Shown piece after piece: positions 29,195 through 38,216 of a DNA stretch of 64,000 nt. How positions within the stretch are numbered: position 1 is the first letter of the stretch; each line of letters opens with the position of its first letter. The position numbers and the translations under genes were made by a program. Below the pieces are notes generated by a model. That model was not told the DNA's origin. It did no database searches and saw nothing but the letters and a program-made list of their open reading frames with translations. The stretch is taken from contig JBCDCH010000009.1 of the NCBI GenBank assembly GCA_039182125.1, forward strand, positions 1 to 64,000, given 5' to 3'. This DNA is from Planctomycetota bacterium. GTDB taxonomy: Bacteria > Planctomycetota > Phycisphaerae > Tepidisphaerales > Tepidisphaeraceae.

Positions 29195-30387
29195 GCCGTG
29201 ACGCTCTCGAGCGCGAGCTCGGCCAACGCGTCGGCGGCGAACTTCACGTCGGGGTTGCCGAGGAAAGGGCCGAAACTCAATCGGCATAGACCGCCCTGCT
29301 CGACCGTGCCGAGCGAGCGATGCACGAACGGGGCGCAGTGGATACCCGGACGCGTGAGAATGCCGTAGTCGTTTTCGAGCACCGCCGCGAGTTCGTGCGG
29401 GCTGTAGCCCTCGACGTCGACGGCGAAGACGCCGATGCGGTCGGCGACGCCTTCGGGTCCGGCGTAGCCGACGCCCTCGGTGCTGCAGAGCGCGCCGACG
29501 AACGTCTTGACCAACGACGCTTCGTGGGCGGCGATCTCATCGATGCCGCGTTCAAGGATGTAGCGCACGCCCGCCCCGAGGCCGGCGATGCCAATGGCGT
29601 TGTGACTGCCGGGTTCGTACTTGTCGGGCAGTTCCTCCGGCTGCATCGCGTCCTCGGAGCGACTTCCGGTACCGCCCTCCTTGATCGTGCGAAGCATCTT
29701 TTCGAGTCCCGGGCGGATGTGCAGGAAGCCGGTGCCGAGCGGGCCGAGCAGGCCCTTGTGGCCCGGTGCGCACAGCAGGTCGATGCAGTCCGCATCGACG
29801 TCGATGGGCAGGTGGCCGATGGACTGTGCCGCGTCGACGACGAACGGCACCGCCGCCTCGCGGCAGATCTGACCGATCTCGCGTACCGGCTGAACCGCGC
29901 CGGTCACGTTGCTCACGTGCGTGATGCACACCAGCTTCGTGTCGTGCCGGATGGCTTTGCGGATGTCGTCGGGATCGACGATGCCATCGTCACCCGCGGT
30001 GACGTGGGTCCGTTCGACGACGCCGTCCGACGCGAGGGCTTCGACCGGGCGCAGGATCGAGTTGTGGTCAGTCTCGGTGCAGACGACGTGCTGCGTCGAC
30101 GTCGGTCGCGGGTCGAGCATGCCCTTGATGGCCATGTTCAACGCGTCGGAGCAGTTGAGCGTGAAGATGACATGCACCGGCGAATCGGCCCCGATGAGCG
30201 TCGTGATATCACGCCGACAGCGGTCGATAATCTGGCCGGTTTCGATTGCTTCGGCGTACGCACCGCGCCCGGCACTCGCACCGAGCCGGTCGGCGTAATC
30301 CTTCATCGCCTCCGCGACCGCCGTCGGCTTGGGAAAGCTCGTCGCGGCGTTGTCCATGTACAGCCGGCGTGGGGCACTATCTGCCAT
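29191..30387 (-). CDS. Class V aminotransferase, cysteine desulfurase-like
   Basis: A 398-residue PLP enzyme of the class V / SufS-like group. Visible blocks: YMDNAATSFPKP at the N-terminus, VVCTETDHNSILRPVEAL, FVVDAAQSIGHLPIDV and the PLP-lysine motif CAPGHKGLLGP. It may release sulfur from cysteine, but the catalytic-Cys loop region (RPGIHCAPFVHRSLGT) should be compared with characterised desulfurases before fixing the role. No iron-sulfur assembly genes are adjacent. A TACGAT hexamer lies 6 nt before the ATG. Confidence 0.85.
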   Translation of the reverse strand: MADSAPRRLYMDNAATSFPKPTAVAEAMKDYADRLGASAGRGAYAEAIETGQIIDRCRRDITTLIGADSPVHVIFTLNCSDALNMAIKGMLDPRPTSTQHVVCTETDHNSILRPVEALASDGVVERTHVTAGDDGIVDPDDIRKAIRHDTKLVCITHVSNVTGAVQPVREIGQICREAAVPFVVDAAQSIGHLPIDVDADCIDLLCAPGHKGLLGPLGTGFLHIRPGLEKMLRTIKEGGTGSRSEDAMQPEELPDKYEPGSHNAIGIAGLGAGVRYILERGIDEIAAHEASLVKTFVGALCSTEGVGYAGPEGVADRIGVFAVDVEGYSPHELAAVLENDYGILTRPGIHCAPFVHRSLGTVEQGGLCRLSFGPFLGNPDVKFAADALAELALESVTA

Positions 30388-30393
30388 GACGGG

Positions 30394-30399
30394 ATCGTA
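30394..30399 (-). promoter_or_regulatory. Putative -10 element (TACGAT) of the class V aminotransferase gene
   Basis: TACGAT is followed by 6 nt and the ATG at 30387, without a Shine-Dalgarno sequence. Confidence 0.45.
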
Positions 30400-30405
30400 G
30401 CAGCC

Positions 30406-31176
30406 CTACCAGAAGTACCATTCATCTTTGCCGAAGCCGTACCACGCGATGAGCACGTACAACCACAGCGTGAAGTTGGTCACGGCGTGCGCGACGATCA
30501 CCGACCAGAGCGACTTGGTCTTCCAGATGAGCCACGACATCAGCAGTCCGTAACCGATCGCGACGAGCCATTGCGGGTGCACCGTGGCGAAGGCGACGGC
30601 GGTGCCGAAGAACGCGATGTGGTCGTACTCGCCCACGCCCTGCTTGTGCATGTCGTTGGGCGAGGCGAGTGTCCGCCAAAGGAAGTCACGCCAGAAGATC
30701 TCCTCCATCACCGGCACGACGATCGAGCTGATCGCCATGCGGACGATGATGACGACCGGCAGCGTCGCGGCCGTCCAGATGTCGGGCATGAACGCGTCTT
30801 CATCGCCGGGCCCGTAGCCGTAGTAGGTCCAACTCAGCCATGACACGGACCGCAATGCCTTGTCCATCCCGATCCACTGCACGAGCCCGACGAGTCCGAT
30901 GAAGATACCGATGAGCGTGTGCGATTTGGTCCGCTCGATCTTCGTGAGCCGAGGCCAGGTCCAGATCAGTAGCGCCCCGACGCCGAGCAGCTGCGCGAGC
31001 CGGACGGGAAAATCCCAGCCGTCCCAGCCCAGCGGCAGCAGCAACAGCAGGAACACCGCCATCGGCAGGAAGTAGTACCAGTCGGCCGGCCCCTTCTTGT
31101 CGAGCCAGCGTTGGACCCGGTCGGTCGGCTGCGTCGGGTATGGGTATGGTTTCTCGGTCGAGGCGGAATCGCTCAT
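30406..31176 (-). CDS. CPBP (CAAX protease/Abi) family intramembrane protease
   Basis: A 256-residue polytopic protein with about seven hydrophobic segments. The CPBP motifs are visible: EEIFWRDFLWR (catalytic Glu pair), a following His-containing segment (FATVHPQWLVAIGYGL), and VAHAVTNFTLWL for the last His/Asn motif. It resembles the CAAX-protease-related proteins found near exosortase systems, though no exosortase is in this window. Its ATG overlaps the stop of the upstream helical-protein gene (ATGA), so they are co-translated. Confidence 0.82.
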   Translation of the reverse strand: MSDSASTEKPYPYPTQPTDRVQRWLDKKGPADWYYFLPMAVFLLLLLPLGWDGWDFPVRLAQLLGVGALLIWTWPRLTKIERTKSHTLIGIFIGLVGLVQWIGMDKALRSVSWLSWTYYGYGPGDEDAFMPDIWTAATLPVVIIVRMAISSIVVPVMEEIFWRDFLWRTLASPNDMHKQGVGEYDHIAFFGTAVAFATVHPQWLVAIGYGLLMSWLIWKTKSLWSVIVAHAVTNFTLWLYVLIAWYGFGKDEWYFW

Positions 31177-32219
31177 GCCGACGCCTCGGCCGGACGGGTA
31201 CGGCTTTCCTCCGCCTTCGCCCAGACGTCGAGCGCACCGGGGTAGGCGTGAAAGTTCACGTCAATGGGTGCGAGGTCTAGTACGGGGCGGATCGCTTCGA
31301 TCAAGGCCGGGTCGTCCGAGGACAAGCCCTTGTCCCGAGCCGCGTCCAATGCCGAAAGAAGGCCCTCCCACTCGGGGCGGAGAAACTCGCACGCAGGGTC
31401 GGGGGCGTCTTCGATCTTGTGGGCGTGGTACTGCACCTTGCGGACGGCCTCGTCGTGTTGCTTGTCGGCAGTGCGGTGTTCGGTGAGGTGCGTATGCAAG
31501 TCGGCGAGTCGGCCGCGCACGTCTTCGATGTCCGCCGGGTCCGCCGGCGATTTGAGCTGCATGTGCGGAACGTAGATCTGACGCGACTTGGTCTCGCGTC
31601 GGAGCCAGCGGAAGATCTCGCGCTGGTCAGGGTCGCTGTTACGCAGGCCGCTCTGGTCGATCGCGACACGCAGCGCCGACTGGGCCTCGCCGACGAGCAG
31701 GAACGCCTCGCGGACGCTGTCGCCGGACGTCTCGGCCGCTGCGAGCACTTCGACGGCCTCAGCCACCGCCCGGTAGCAGTGGGCCGCCCGTTCGAACTCT
31801 GCCTGCTCACGGAGCTTGTGAAACTCCTCGTTGCACATCCACAGGAAACACTCGTCGTACTGCTTTGCCCGGCTGATCAGGTCGGCATCGCCGTGCTGGA
31901 CCGTCTCGCGTTGTCCGGCCGCGCTGAGGGCTTGCCGTTTGGGCTGCCAGTCGAGCGCCTCGGCCTTGAGTCGGCACCGCTCGGCGATGCTGTCCCAGGT
32001 GGGCGTGGGAAAACTGTCGTCGTGCTGCGGCGGTTCGTGGGACAAATCGGCCGGCACAACAGCGGCCGGATGGCTCGCCAGTGCGTCCAGCAATTGCCGG
32101 GCGGCATCGCATACCGCCGCCCGTAACCCCGGATCGTGTCTGGCGGCATCGATCAATCGGTCTGCCACATTACCCAAGCCGTAGTCGGCGTCTCGGTCTT
32201 TTCGTCCGTTACTCTGCAT
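31173..32219 (-). CDS. Hypothetical helical protein
   Basis: A 348-residue soluble-looking protein of unknown family, strongly helical and rich in Ala, Asp, Glu and Arg. A central stretch of about 120 residues (EEFHKLREQAEFERAAHCYR, then AVEVLAAAETSGDSVREAFL) looks like helical repeats. No catalytic or binding motif is recognised. The start at 32219 (MQSNGRKDRD) is proposed; 32270 would add 17 residues. It is coupled to the CPBP protease gene by a 4-bp overlap, its only functional clue. Confidence 0.6.
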   Translation of the reverse strand: MQSNGRKDRDADYGLGNVADRLIDAARHDPGLRAAVCDAARQLLDALASHPAAVVPADLSHEPPQHDDSFPTPTWDSIAERCRLKAEALDWQPKRQALSAAGQRETVQHGDADLISRAKQYDECFLWMCNEEFHKLREQAEFERAAHCYRAVAEAVEVLAAAETSGDSVREAFLLVGEAQSALRVAIDQSGLRNSDPDQREIFRWLRRETKSRQIYVPHMQLKSPADPADIEDVRGRLADLHTHLTEHRTADKQHDEAVRKVQYHAHKIEDAPDPACEFLRPEWEGLLSALDAARDKGLSSDDPALIEAIRPVLDLAPIDVNFHAYPGALDVWAKAEESRTRPAEASA

Positions 32220-32322
32220 AATGCATACGCGGTTTTTGGGCAGGGTCGCCGGAACCGTCCGGTCGGTCAACTCACGGTCGCATTACTTTCATCACTCATG
32301 ATTGATGCGTGCTGCGGCCCGT

Positions 32323-32366
32323 GAAAAGCATTGGGGGCACCCGAACACGCGGTCCGAATGCCCCCG
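32323..32366 (-). terminator. Terminator of the DUF3467 gene
   Basis: A 7-bp GC stem (GGGGGCA at 32333-32339 with TGCCCCC at 32359-32365) is followed on the minus strand by AATGCTTTT. The + strand also has a GTTTTCGTT tail, so it may act in both directions. Confidence 0.6.
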
Positions 32367-32387
32367 TTTTCGTTGCGTCAGTTGCGA

Positions 32388-32753
32388 TTACGCATCGGCC
32401 CGCGGGGCCTGCTGCGGCATGACGGCGATCTCGCCGAACTGCTGCTCGTGACGCTTGATCAGCTGCGTGAGCGACATGGCCAAGCGCTTGGCGTTGGTGT
32501 AGCTCAGGACCACGCGATCGGTGACCTTGAAGAGCATCTGTGCCTGGCCCTGCTGCTGGGCGTTGGGGTTGGGCATGTTGAAGCCCAGGTGGATCAGCAC
32601 TTCCTCGGCGCTCTGGCTGATGAAATAGCCGTTGGCGAAGGTGGTGTTGATGGAGGACTCGTTGAAGAGGACCTGAACGCCGGCCTGAGCGCCTTCGGGC
32701 GCGGCTGCCGCTGCGTCGCCGGTGCCGCCGTTGGGGGTGTTTTCGTCTGACAT
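32388..32753 (-). CDS. DUF3467 family protein
   Basis: A 121-residue DUF3467 protein. Visible blocks are VLFNESSINTTFANGYFIS, EEVLIHLGFNMPNP and DRVVLSYTNAKRLAMSLTQL, all in the family pattern. The N-terminal 25 residues are a Gly/Ala-rich tail. The family is widespread, small and of unknown function. A Shine-Dalgarno-like AGGGAA precedes the ATG. It is divergent from the GlcD-like gene and followed by its own terminator. Confidence 0.85.
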   Translation of the reverse strand: MSDENTPNGGTGDAAAAAPEGAQAGVQVLFNESSINTTFANGYFISQSAEEVLIHLGFNMPNPNAQQQGQAQMLFKVTDRVVLSYTNAKRLAMSLTQLIKRHEQQFGEIAVMPQQAPRADA

Positions 32754-32882
32754 GGTGGTTCCCTTTCGGATTTACGGTTCGTTTGAAGTGACAGGTTGCG
32801 GGTAAACTGCGTATCGGGCGGGTATTCTGTCGGCTATGTGCCCAGATGCAAACGTCGGTACTGGATTGTAGAGGTTAGAACC

Positions 32883-34328
32883 ATGGGCGCGGACCTTGTA
32901 CGGGAAATGACGAAGTTGCTTGGTTCCGAGCGTGTCGCGTCCGATGCGGCGGCGAAAAAGGTCTACGAATCCGACGGCTTCACGATCGCCTGCGGCGAGG
33001 CCGGCTGCGTGGTGTTTCCCGAATCGGCCGAGCAGGTCGTGGGCGTCGTTCGCAAGCTCAAGGACCTTGATATCCAACTCGTCCCGCGTGGCAGCGGCAC
33101 CGGTTTGACCGGCGGCTGCGTCGCGTTCGGCGGCGGGGTCGTCATCTCCACCGCACGCATGGGCAAGGTGCTCGAGATCGACCTGCCCAACCGCGTCGCC
33201 CACGTCGAGGCGGGTGTGAGGAACGTTCAGCTCTCGGATGCCGTCGCCGCCCTGCCCGGCGGGATGTGGTTTCACTTCGCCCCCGATCCGTCCAGCCAGC
33301 GCGCCAGTACGATCGGCGGCAATGCCGCGACGAATGCCGGCGGCATCCACACGCTCAAGGACTTCGTCTCCTCCAACCATGTGCTGGGTATGGAGCTTGT
33401 AACGCCAGAGGGCGAGGTCGTCACGGTCGGAGCGACCGACGGCCGCCACAGCGTCGCCGGGCCGGACATGGCCGGGCTCGTCTGCGGATCGGAGGGGACG
33501 CTCGGGATCATCACGTCGGTCTGGGTCCGGCTTGTTCCGAAAGCGTCGAGCTATCGCACCGTCGTCGCGACCTTCCCGAGCCAGCGGGCCGCATGTGACA
33601 CGGTGAGCGACGTCATTGCCGAAGGGTTTCTTCCGGCGGCGATGGAGATGATGGACGGGCGGATGGTGCAACTGGTGAACGACACGTTCAAGCTCGGTAT
33701 CGACGCCGACGCGCGGGCGTTGCTGCTCATCGAAATCGACGGCATCACCGCCCTGCTAGACGCTGACGTCGACGACCTGCGTGCGATCGCGAACAAGCAC
33801 GGCGCGCTGACGATCGACGCCAGCGGGGATCCGGCCCGCCGGCAACAACTGTGGAAAGCACGCAAAGCGGCGTTCGGCGCGATCGGCAAAATCTCACCCA
33901 GCTACTGCACCCAGGACGCCTGCGTCCCGCGCTCGCGCCTTGGCGAAGTGCTCAGCGAAATTGACCGCATCGGCCAGCGCTACGGCCTTTCGATCAACAA
34001 CGTCTTCCATGCCGGCGATGGAAACATCCACCCGATCTTCCTCTACGACGATCATGACCCGGTCGCGATGCGCAACACGCTCGAAGCTGCCGAGGAAGTG
34101 TTGAAGTTCTGCATCGACATCGGCGGCACGCTCACCGGCGAGCATGGCGTCGGCGTCGAGAAACTCCACCTCATGCCGTACATGTTCGACGGCAACACGC
34201 TGCGCCAGTTCAACGAAGTCAAAGCCGCCTTCGATCCGAACGAACGCATGAACGCCGGCAAGTTGCTCCCAAGCAAAACGGTACGGATCGACATGCTCGA
34301 AGGCGTCGGCCGAAAGGTGCCGCAGTAA
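32883..34328 (+). CDS. FAD-linked oxidase, glycolate/lactate dehydrogenase GlcD-like
   Basis: A 481-residue FAD-binding type 4 oxidase. The FAD-binding domain at about 35-215 shows VPRGSGTGLTGG and SSQRASTIGGNAATNAGG. The C-terminal FAD-oxidase domain shows NVFHAGDGNIHPIF and GGTLTGEHGVGVEKL with conserved His residues. It would oxidise a 2-hydroxy acid such as glycolate or D-lactate. The partner subunits GlcE and GlcF are not adjacent. The ATG at 32883 is preferred; earlier in-frame codons encode no family sequence. It is convergent with the MOSC gene. Confidence 0.9.
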   Translation: MGADLVREMTKLLGSERVASDAAAKKVYESDGFTIACGEAGCVVFPESAEQVVGVVRKLKDLDIQLVPRGSGTGLTGGCVAFGGGVVISTARMGKVLEIDLPNRVAHVEAGVRNVQLSDAVAALPGGMWFHFAPDPSSQRASTIGGNAATNAGGIHTLKDFVSSNHVLGMELVTPEGEVVTVGATDGRHSVAGPDMAGLVCGSEGTLGIITSVWVRLVPKASSYRTVVATFPSQRAACDTVSDVIAEGFLPAAMEMMDGRMVQLVNDTFKLGIDADARALLLIEIDGITALLDADVDDLRAIANKHGALTIDASGDPARRQQLWKARKAAFGAIGKISPSYCTQDACVPRSRLGEVLSEIDRIGQRYGLSINNVFHAGDGNIHPIFLYDDHDPVAMRNTLEAAEEVLKFCIDIGGTLTGEHGVGVEKLHLMPYMFDGNTLRQFNEVKAAFDPNERMNAGKLLPSKTVRIDMLEGVGRKVPQ

Positions 34329-34330
34329 AG

Positions 34331-34744
34331 TCAACCGGGTTCGACCACGTCCGCGCGGAGGCCGCCCTTTTTGTACAGCAGTTCTTTCGCATCAACGCCG
34401 GCGAGCTTCGACAGATGGCCGCACGGTGGGCAACCGCGTACGCCCCGGAAGACGACATCGCCGATGCGAAACGACTGGCCACGCAGTGCGTCTAGATCCA
34501 CGCCACGCACGACGAGGTTGCGGCGATGTTCACCATTGGCGAACTCGGGGATGCCTTCGATCGCTTCGGCGGAGATGAGCGACACGGCCCGGCCGTCCTT
34601 CAGGTTGCTCCCGCTGAACGTGCCGGACCCGATGGCATAGCGGTCGGCACCGAGTCCGGACATGGTCACGACCGAATGCGGTTGCGACAGGGGCTGGGCC
34701 TCGGCGATCGCGCAAACGTAGATTTCTTTGAGCAAACCGGCCAT
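34331..34744 (-). CDS. Short MOSC domain protein
   Basis: A 137-residue single MOSC domain, the fold also found at the C-terminus of molybdenum-cofactor sulfurases. Visible are DRYAIGSGTFSG, IPEFANGEHRRNLVVRGVDL and the Cys-containing CPPCGHLSKLAG, where the conserved Cys is expected to handle sulfur. The substrate is unknown; stand-alone MOSC proteins are often annotated as sulfur carriers or reductase components. The start at 34744 (MAGLLKEIYV) matches the domain's first strand. Confidence 0.85.
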   Translation of the reverse strand: MAGLLKEIYVCAIAEAQPLSQPHSVVTMSGLGADRYAIGSGTFSGSNLKDGRAVSLISAEAIEGIPEFANGEHRRNLVVRGVDLDALRGQSFRIGDVVFRGVRGCPPCGHLSKLAGVDAKELLYKKGGLRADVVEPG

Positions 34745-34831
34745 TCGGACAGTGTCGCACGTCTCCGCCACCAACGCCAGTGACCCTGTCCAACGCTGAA
34801 GCTAGTGCGCTGGTTGGCCGATACCTACCAC

Positions 34832-35149
34832 ATGCTCGACCATCGCCCAATGCCAACGTCCGAACAGGCCGATAGCGGGGTGATCGAACGCCGGCGTGCC
34901 GAGCGGTTCGAGGTCGAGATCGACGCAACGCTCGGCAGCCCGACCGCGACCTCGCGTGAGACACCCGTTGCCGCCGAGGGGATCAACCGCTCGGCGACCG
35001 GCATGCTGCTGATCACCGATATGCCGCTGCCGCCGGGAACTTTCCATGTCCTGCGGATCGACGGCGAAAGGCCGACGGAAGTGCGGATCATGCACTGTCG
35101 TCGCAACACCGATGATGGCCGCTACGACATCGGCGTCGCATTCTGCTAG
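34832..35149 (+). CDS. PilZ domain protein
   Basis: A 105-residue single PilZ domain, a likely c-di-GMP receptor. The RxxxR motif lies in RRRAERFEVEIDATL, and the second motif region appears as GINRSATGMLLITD, a variant of (D/N)xSxxG. Loss of some ligand residues may lower affinity. The start is uncertain: GTG 34805, ATG 34832 or ATG 34850. The downstream FAD-dependent oxidoreductase starts 17 bp later and may be in the same unit. Confidence 0.75.
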   Translation: MLDHRPMPTSEQADSGVIERRRAERFEVEIDATLGSPTATSRETPVAAEGINRSATGMLLITDMPLPPGTFHVLRIDGERPTEVRIMHCRRNTDDGRYDIGVAFC

Positions 35150-35165
35150 ACGCCTACGGTTGGGC

Positions 35166-36347
35166 GTGGCATCCAAACGCGTAGCGATCATCGGCGGCGG
35201 CGTGGCAGGGCTGGCCTGCGCGACTTACCTCGAACGAGGCGGGTTCGATGTCCTGCTCCATGAGGCCGACGACCGCGTTGGTGGCCGCGTTCGGACCGAC
35301 ATCGTCGACGGGTTCAAACTCGACCGCGGCTTCCAGGTCCACCTCACGGCGTACCCCGAAGCGCGGTACCTCCTCGACTACGCCCGGCTCGGCCTGCGCG
35401 ACTTCCTGCCCGGCGCGAAGATCCGGCGCGGAAAGATGTGGACCACCGTGGCCGATCCGTTGCGGGCGCCGTCGAAGATCTTCTCGACGGCGGTTAGCCC
35501 TGTTGCATCGTTCCGGGACAAGATCGCCCTGCTCGAACTTTGGAAGTGGTGCAAGACCCGCGACCTCGACGCACTACTCACCGACCCGACCGGCAGCACC
35601 GTCGACTTCCTCGGCAAGTTCGGCATGTCGGAAAACATCATCGAGGGGTTCTTCCGGCCGTTCTACGGCGGGATCTTTCTTGAAAATGAACTGACGACGA
35701 GCGCGAAGAAGTTCGCGTTCACGTTTCGCATGTTCGCCGACGGCGTGGCCGCACTGCCGGCCGAGGGCATCGAAGCGATCCCGCGTCAACTGGCGGCGAA
35801 TCTCAAGCGGACCGACATTCGTACCGGTTCTCACGTCGATGCATCCGACGTCAACGCCGACGCGGTCGTGTTGGCGATGCCGACGGACGACGTGTCACGC
35901 TGGCACGCGACCAGCGCGTGGTACTTCGCGGCCGAGGCATCGCCGATGCGTGGCGAAAAGCTCATCGCGCTCGATGGCGATGACGATGGTCCGGTCAACA
36001 ACCTCTGCGTGCCCAGTGATGTGCAGCCCAGCTATGCCCCCGACGGTCGGGCGTTGGTCTGTGCATCGACCGTCGGCATTCACGAAGACGAGGCGAGCGT
36101 CCGAGCCCAGCTCCGACAATGGTTCGGCGTCGCGACGGACCAATGGCGACTGCTCCGCGCGGTCCATGTTCACAAGGCACTGCCGGCGCAGCCGGACGAT
36201 CGGATGACGCCCGTCGCAAAGCCGGTGCGGCGTGACGACGTGTACGTTTGCGGCGATTCCCACGACACCGCGAGCCTAAACGGCGCACTCGCCAGCGGTC
36301 GACGCGCCGCCCAGGCCGTGATGGCCGATCTCGGGGGTGCGGCGTGA
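35166..36347 (+). CDS. FAD-dependent amine oxidase/phytoene desaturase-like oxidoreductase
   Basis: A 393-residue flavoprotein. The dinucleotide-binding motif VAIIGGGVAGLACATYLE begins at residue 6, followed by DRVGGRVRTD. A substrate-domain block FFRPFYGGIFLE and a C-terminal DDVYVCGDSHDTASLNGAL complete the amine-oxidase/carotenoid-desaturase fold. The substrate is not evident. The start is GTG 35166. Its stop overlaps the GTG start of the next oxidoreductase (GTGA), so the two are probably one functional unit. Confidence 0.85.
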   Translation: MASKRVAIIGGGVAGLACATYLERGGFDVLLHEADDRVGGRVRTDIVDGFKLDRGFQVHLTAYPEARYLLDYARLGLRDFLPGAKIRRGKMWTTVADPLRAPSKIFSTAVSPVASFRDKIALLELWKWCKTRDLDALLTDPTGSTVDFLGKFGMSENIIEGFFRPFYGGIFLENELTTSAKKFAFTFRMFADGVAALPAEGIEAIPRQLAANLKRTDIRTGSHVDASDVNADAVVLAMPTDDVSRWHATSAWYFAAEASPMRGEKLIALDGDDDGPVNNLCVPSDVQPSYAPDGRALVCASTVGIHEDEASVRAQLRQWFGVATDQWRLLRAVHVHKALPAQPDDRMTPVAKPVRRDDVYVCGDSHDTASLNGALASGRRAAQAVMADLGGAA

Positions 36348-37201
36348 AGCCGATCCATCCGCCTGCAACGGTCGGTTTCGTCGGCCTCGGCGTCATGGGC
36401 GGTCCGATGGCCGGGCACCTTATCGACGCCGGGTATCGGCTCCGAGTCCACACCCGCACTGCGTCGAAGGCCGAGCCCCTGCTCGAGCGCGGCGCGACCT
36501 GGTGTGAGAATGTCGGCGATGTCGCGGTTGATGCCGACGCGGTCTGCACCATCGTCGGCTACCCCGACGATGTCGAACAAACCTACTTCGGCGCTGCCGG
36601 CATTCTCGCCAAGTGTCGGCCATATGCCGTGCTCATCGACCTGACCACGAGCGCCCCCGACCTGGCTCGACGAATTGCCGACGGGCATCCGCAAGCGCTC
36701 GATTGCCCGGTCAGCGGCGGTGATGTCGGGGCACAAGCCGGCACGCTCTCGATCATGTGCGGCGGTACGGATGAGGCGTTCACCGCCGCCCTGCCGCTGC
36801 TCAAATGCATGGGCAAAAATGTCGTGCACCAAGGCGGCCCGGGGGCCGGTCAGCTTTGCAAGCTGGTCAACCAGATCGTCATTGCCGGCACGATGCTGGG
36901 TGTTGCGGAAGCGCTCGCGTTTGCCAGGCAGCCCGGGCTTGATCCGGACACGGTCCTGCGATCCATCGGCGACGGTGCGGCGCAGAGTTGGACGCTCGAC
37001 AACCTCGGCCCACGCATGCTCGCCGGTGACTTCGAGCCGGGTTTCTTCGTGAAGCACTTCCGCAAGGACATGCGTCTCGCCGCCGAGGCCGCCCAACGTC
37101 TCGGCATGGACCTGCCCGGCCTCGCTATCGCCCGACAGCAGTACGAACATGTCGACGATGACTCTGGTACCCAGGCCCTGATCAAACGCTACGATCCCTA
37201 A
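36344..37201 (+). CDS. NAD(P)-dependent beta-hydroxyacid dehydrogenase (3-hydroxyisobutyrate dehydrogenase family)
   Basis: A 285-residue two-domain dehydrogenase. The Rossmann motif VGFVGLGVMGGPMAGHL is at about 10-26. The substrate loop CPVSGGDVGAQAGTL and the catalytic-Lys motif GAGQLCKLVNQ are intact. The C-terminal helical domain contains FFVKHFRKDMRLA. The substrate could be 3-hydroxyisobutyrate, tartronate semialdehyde or glyoxylate; the sequence does not decide. Start GTG 36344 overlaps the preceding gene. A tRNA gene follows 6 bp downstream. Confidence 0.9.
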   Translation: MKPIHPPATVGFVGLGVMGGPMAGHLIDAGYRLRVHTRTASKAEPLLERGATWCENVGDVAVDADAVCTIVGYPDDVEQTYFGAAGILAKCRPYAVLIDLTTSAPDLARRIADGHPQALDCPVSGGDVGAQAGTLSIMCGGTDEAFTAALPLLKCMGKNVVHQGGPGAGQLCKLVNQIVIAGTMLGVAEALAFARQPGLDPDTVLRSIGDGAAQSWTLDNLGPRMLAGDFEPGFFVKHFRKDMRLAAEAAQRLGMDLPGLAIARQQYEHVDDDSGTQALIKRYDP

Positions 37202-37207
37202 CACGTC

Positions 37208-37281
37208 GCCCGCATAGCTCAGTTGGATAGAGCACGGCTTTCCTAAAGCTGAGGTCGCAGGTTCGAGCCCTGCTGCGGGTA
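37208..37281 (+). tRNA. tRNA-Arg (anticodon CCU)
   Basis: A complete cloverleaf of 74 nt. The acceptor stem is GCCCGCA with TGCGGGT (first pair G-T). The D arm is GCTCAGTTGGATAGAGC. The anticodon stem-loop is CGGCTTTCCTAAAGCTG, with CCT at positions 34-36. The T arm is GCAGGTTCGAGCCCTGC. The discriminator is A, and CCA is not encoded. Confidence 0.97.
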
Positions 37282-37283
37282 CT

Positions 37284-37562
37284 TCATTCTTCCAGCGCTT
37301 CCGCCAGCACGTCCGCGCCGGCGACGTGGGCCAGGTGATTGGCCTTGTCGGTTTGAAGGAGACGCCGGGTGACGACCGGGTGGGCTTCGACCTCGGCGAT
37401 CGTCCACTCGCGAACATCGACGTAGGTGTCGGTGATGTTCACGCGGTTCTTCGGGACGATCACGACTTTCTCCGGTGTGCGGATCACATGCACGCTCAAC
37501 GCGGCCAACGCCCAGCCGGCGACGGCGATCAAGAGAAAGATGGCACGAATGGTCGTCTTCAT
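37284..37562 (-). CDS. Small membrane-anchored hypothetical protein
   Basis: A 92-residue protein with an N-terminal signal or anchor (MKTTIRAIFLLIAVAGWALAA). The hydrophilic remainder contains VVIVPKNRVNITDTYVDVRE. No family is recognised. A Shine-Dalgarno (GGAAGGA) lies upstream of the ATG at 37562. Its end is 3 bp from the tRNA-Arg gene on the other strand. It probably follows the 148-residue gene upstream on the same strand. Confidence 0.6.
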   Translation of the reverse strand: MKTTIRAIFLLIAVAGWALAALSVHVIRTPEKVVIVPKNRVNITDTYVDVREWTIAEVEAHPVVTRRLLQTDKANHLAHVAGADVLAEALEE

Positions 37563-37607
37563 GTCGGATCCTTCCGAGGAGCGCGATCGGAGCTACGGCG
37601 ATCGCGC

Positions 37608-38054
37608 CTAATGCGTATCGGCCAGGTCGTCGTCCGGGCTCGCTTCGATCTGATCGATCGACATCGGCTCGTCGGCCTGCCCGATGTTACGCGGCTCGGC
37701 ATCGGCCAAACCGCCATCCAGCGTGCTGCAGTAGAAGCCGCTCGCAAACAGTCCCTGCTGTTGCTGGTATTCGTAGTTGACCAGTTCGCAGAAGTTTTGC
37801 ACCAGCTGTTGGGCTGCGGGATCGCTCTGCTCGGCGGATTGGACCTCGCGTTGGTGCTCACGGCTGCGGAACGCGATCATCTGGATGAATCGCCCCGAGG
37901 CGTCTCCACGGGTCCAGTTCGGGCCCGTCTGCTCGAAAACCTCGAACCGCGTGCAGCCCAATCGCTCCATCACTTCGCGAAACCGCCGCATCAGCCGGGC
38001 GTGCTCGCTGCGCTTTTCCTTGGGAACGATGTAGCTGTTGGTCTGCAGGAGCAT
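37608..38054 (-). CDS. Hypothetical protein, possible dimeric alpha/beta-barrel type
   Basis: A 148-residue soluble protein. The N-terminal 90 residues have the beta-alpha-beta pattern of small ferredoxin-like/ABM folds (LLQTNSYIVPKEKRSEHARL, then FEVFEQTGPNWTRG and FIQMIAFRSREHQREV). The C-terminal tail is acidic and probably disordered (EASPDDDLADTH). No catalytic motif is recognised. It is followed 45 bp later by the small membrane-protein gene on the same strand. Confidence 0.6.
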   Translation of the reverse strand: MLLQTNSYIVPKEKRSEHARLMRRFREVMERLGCTRFEVFEQTGPNWTRGDASGRFIQMIAFRSREHQREVQSAEQSDPAAQQLVQNFCELVNYEYQQQQGLFASGFYCSTLDGGLADAEPRNIGQADEPMSIDQIEASPDDDLADTH

Positions 38055-38216
38055 GGTCGGTCGCGGCCACGTCGCACCGGCGGCCCTGATCAGATCATGC
38101 CATGAGCCATGCCGATCGGCAACGTGTGCCGAGAGATCGCGTCAGTTCGAGTGGTTATCGGACTCGCCCCGCCGATGGTTGGCGTTCCTCCCAGCTCGCA
38201 CCTACGGTCATGGCGC

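Noticed and set aside
29320-30843. 507-codon frame opposite the class V aminotransferase and CPBP genes
   Set aside because: Both sense genes have clear motifs; the antisense product is Arg/Asp/Val-rich without domains.
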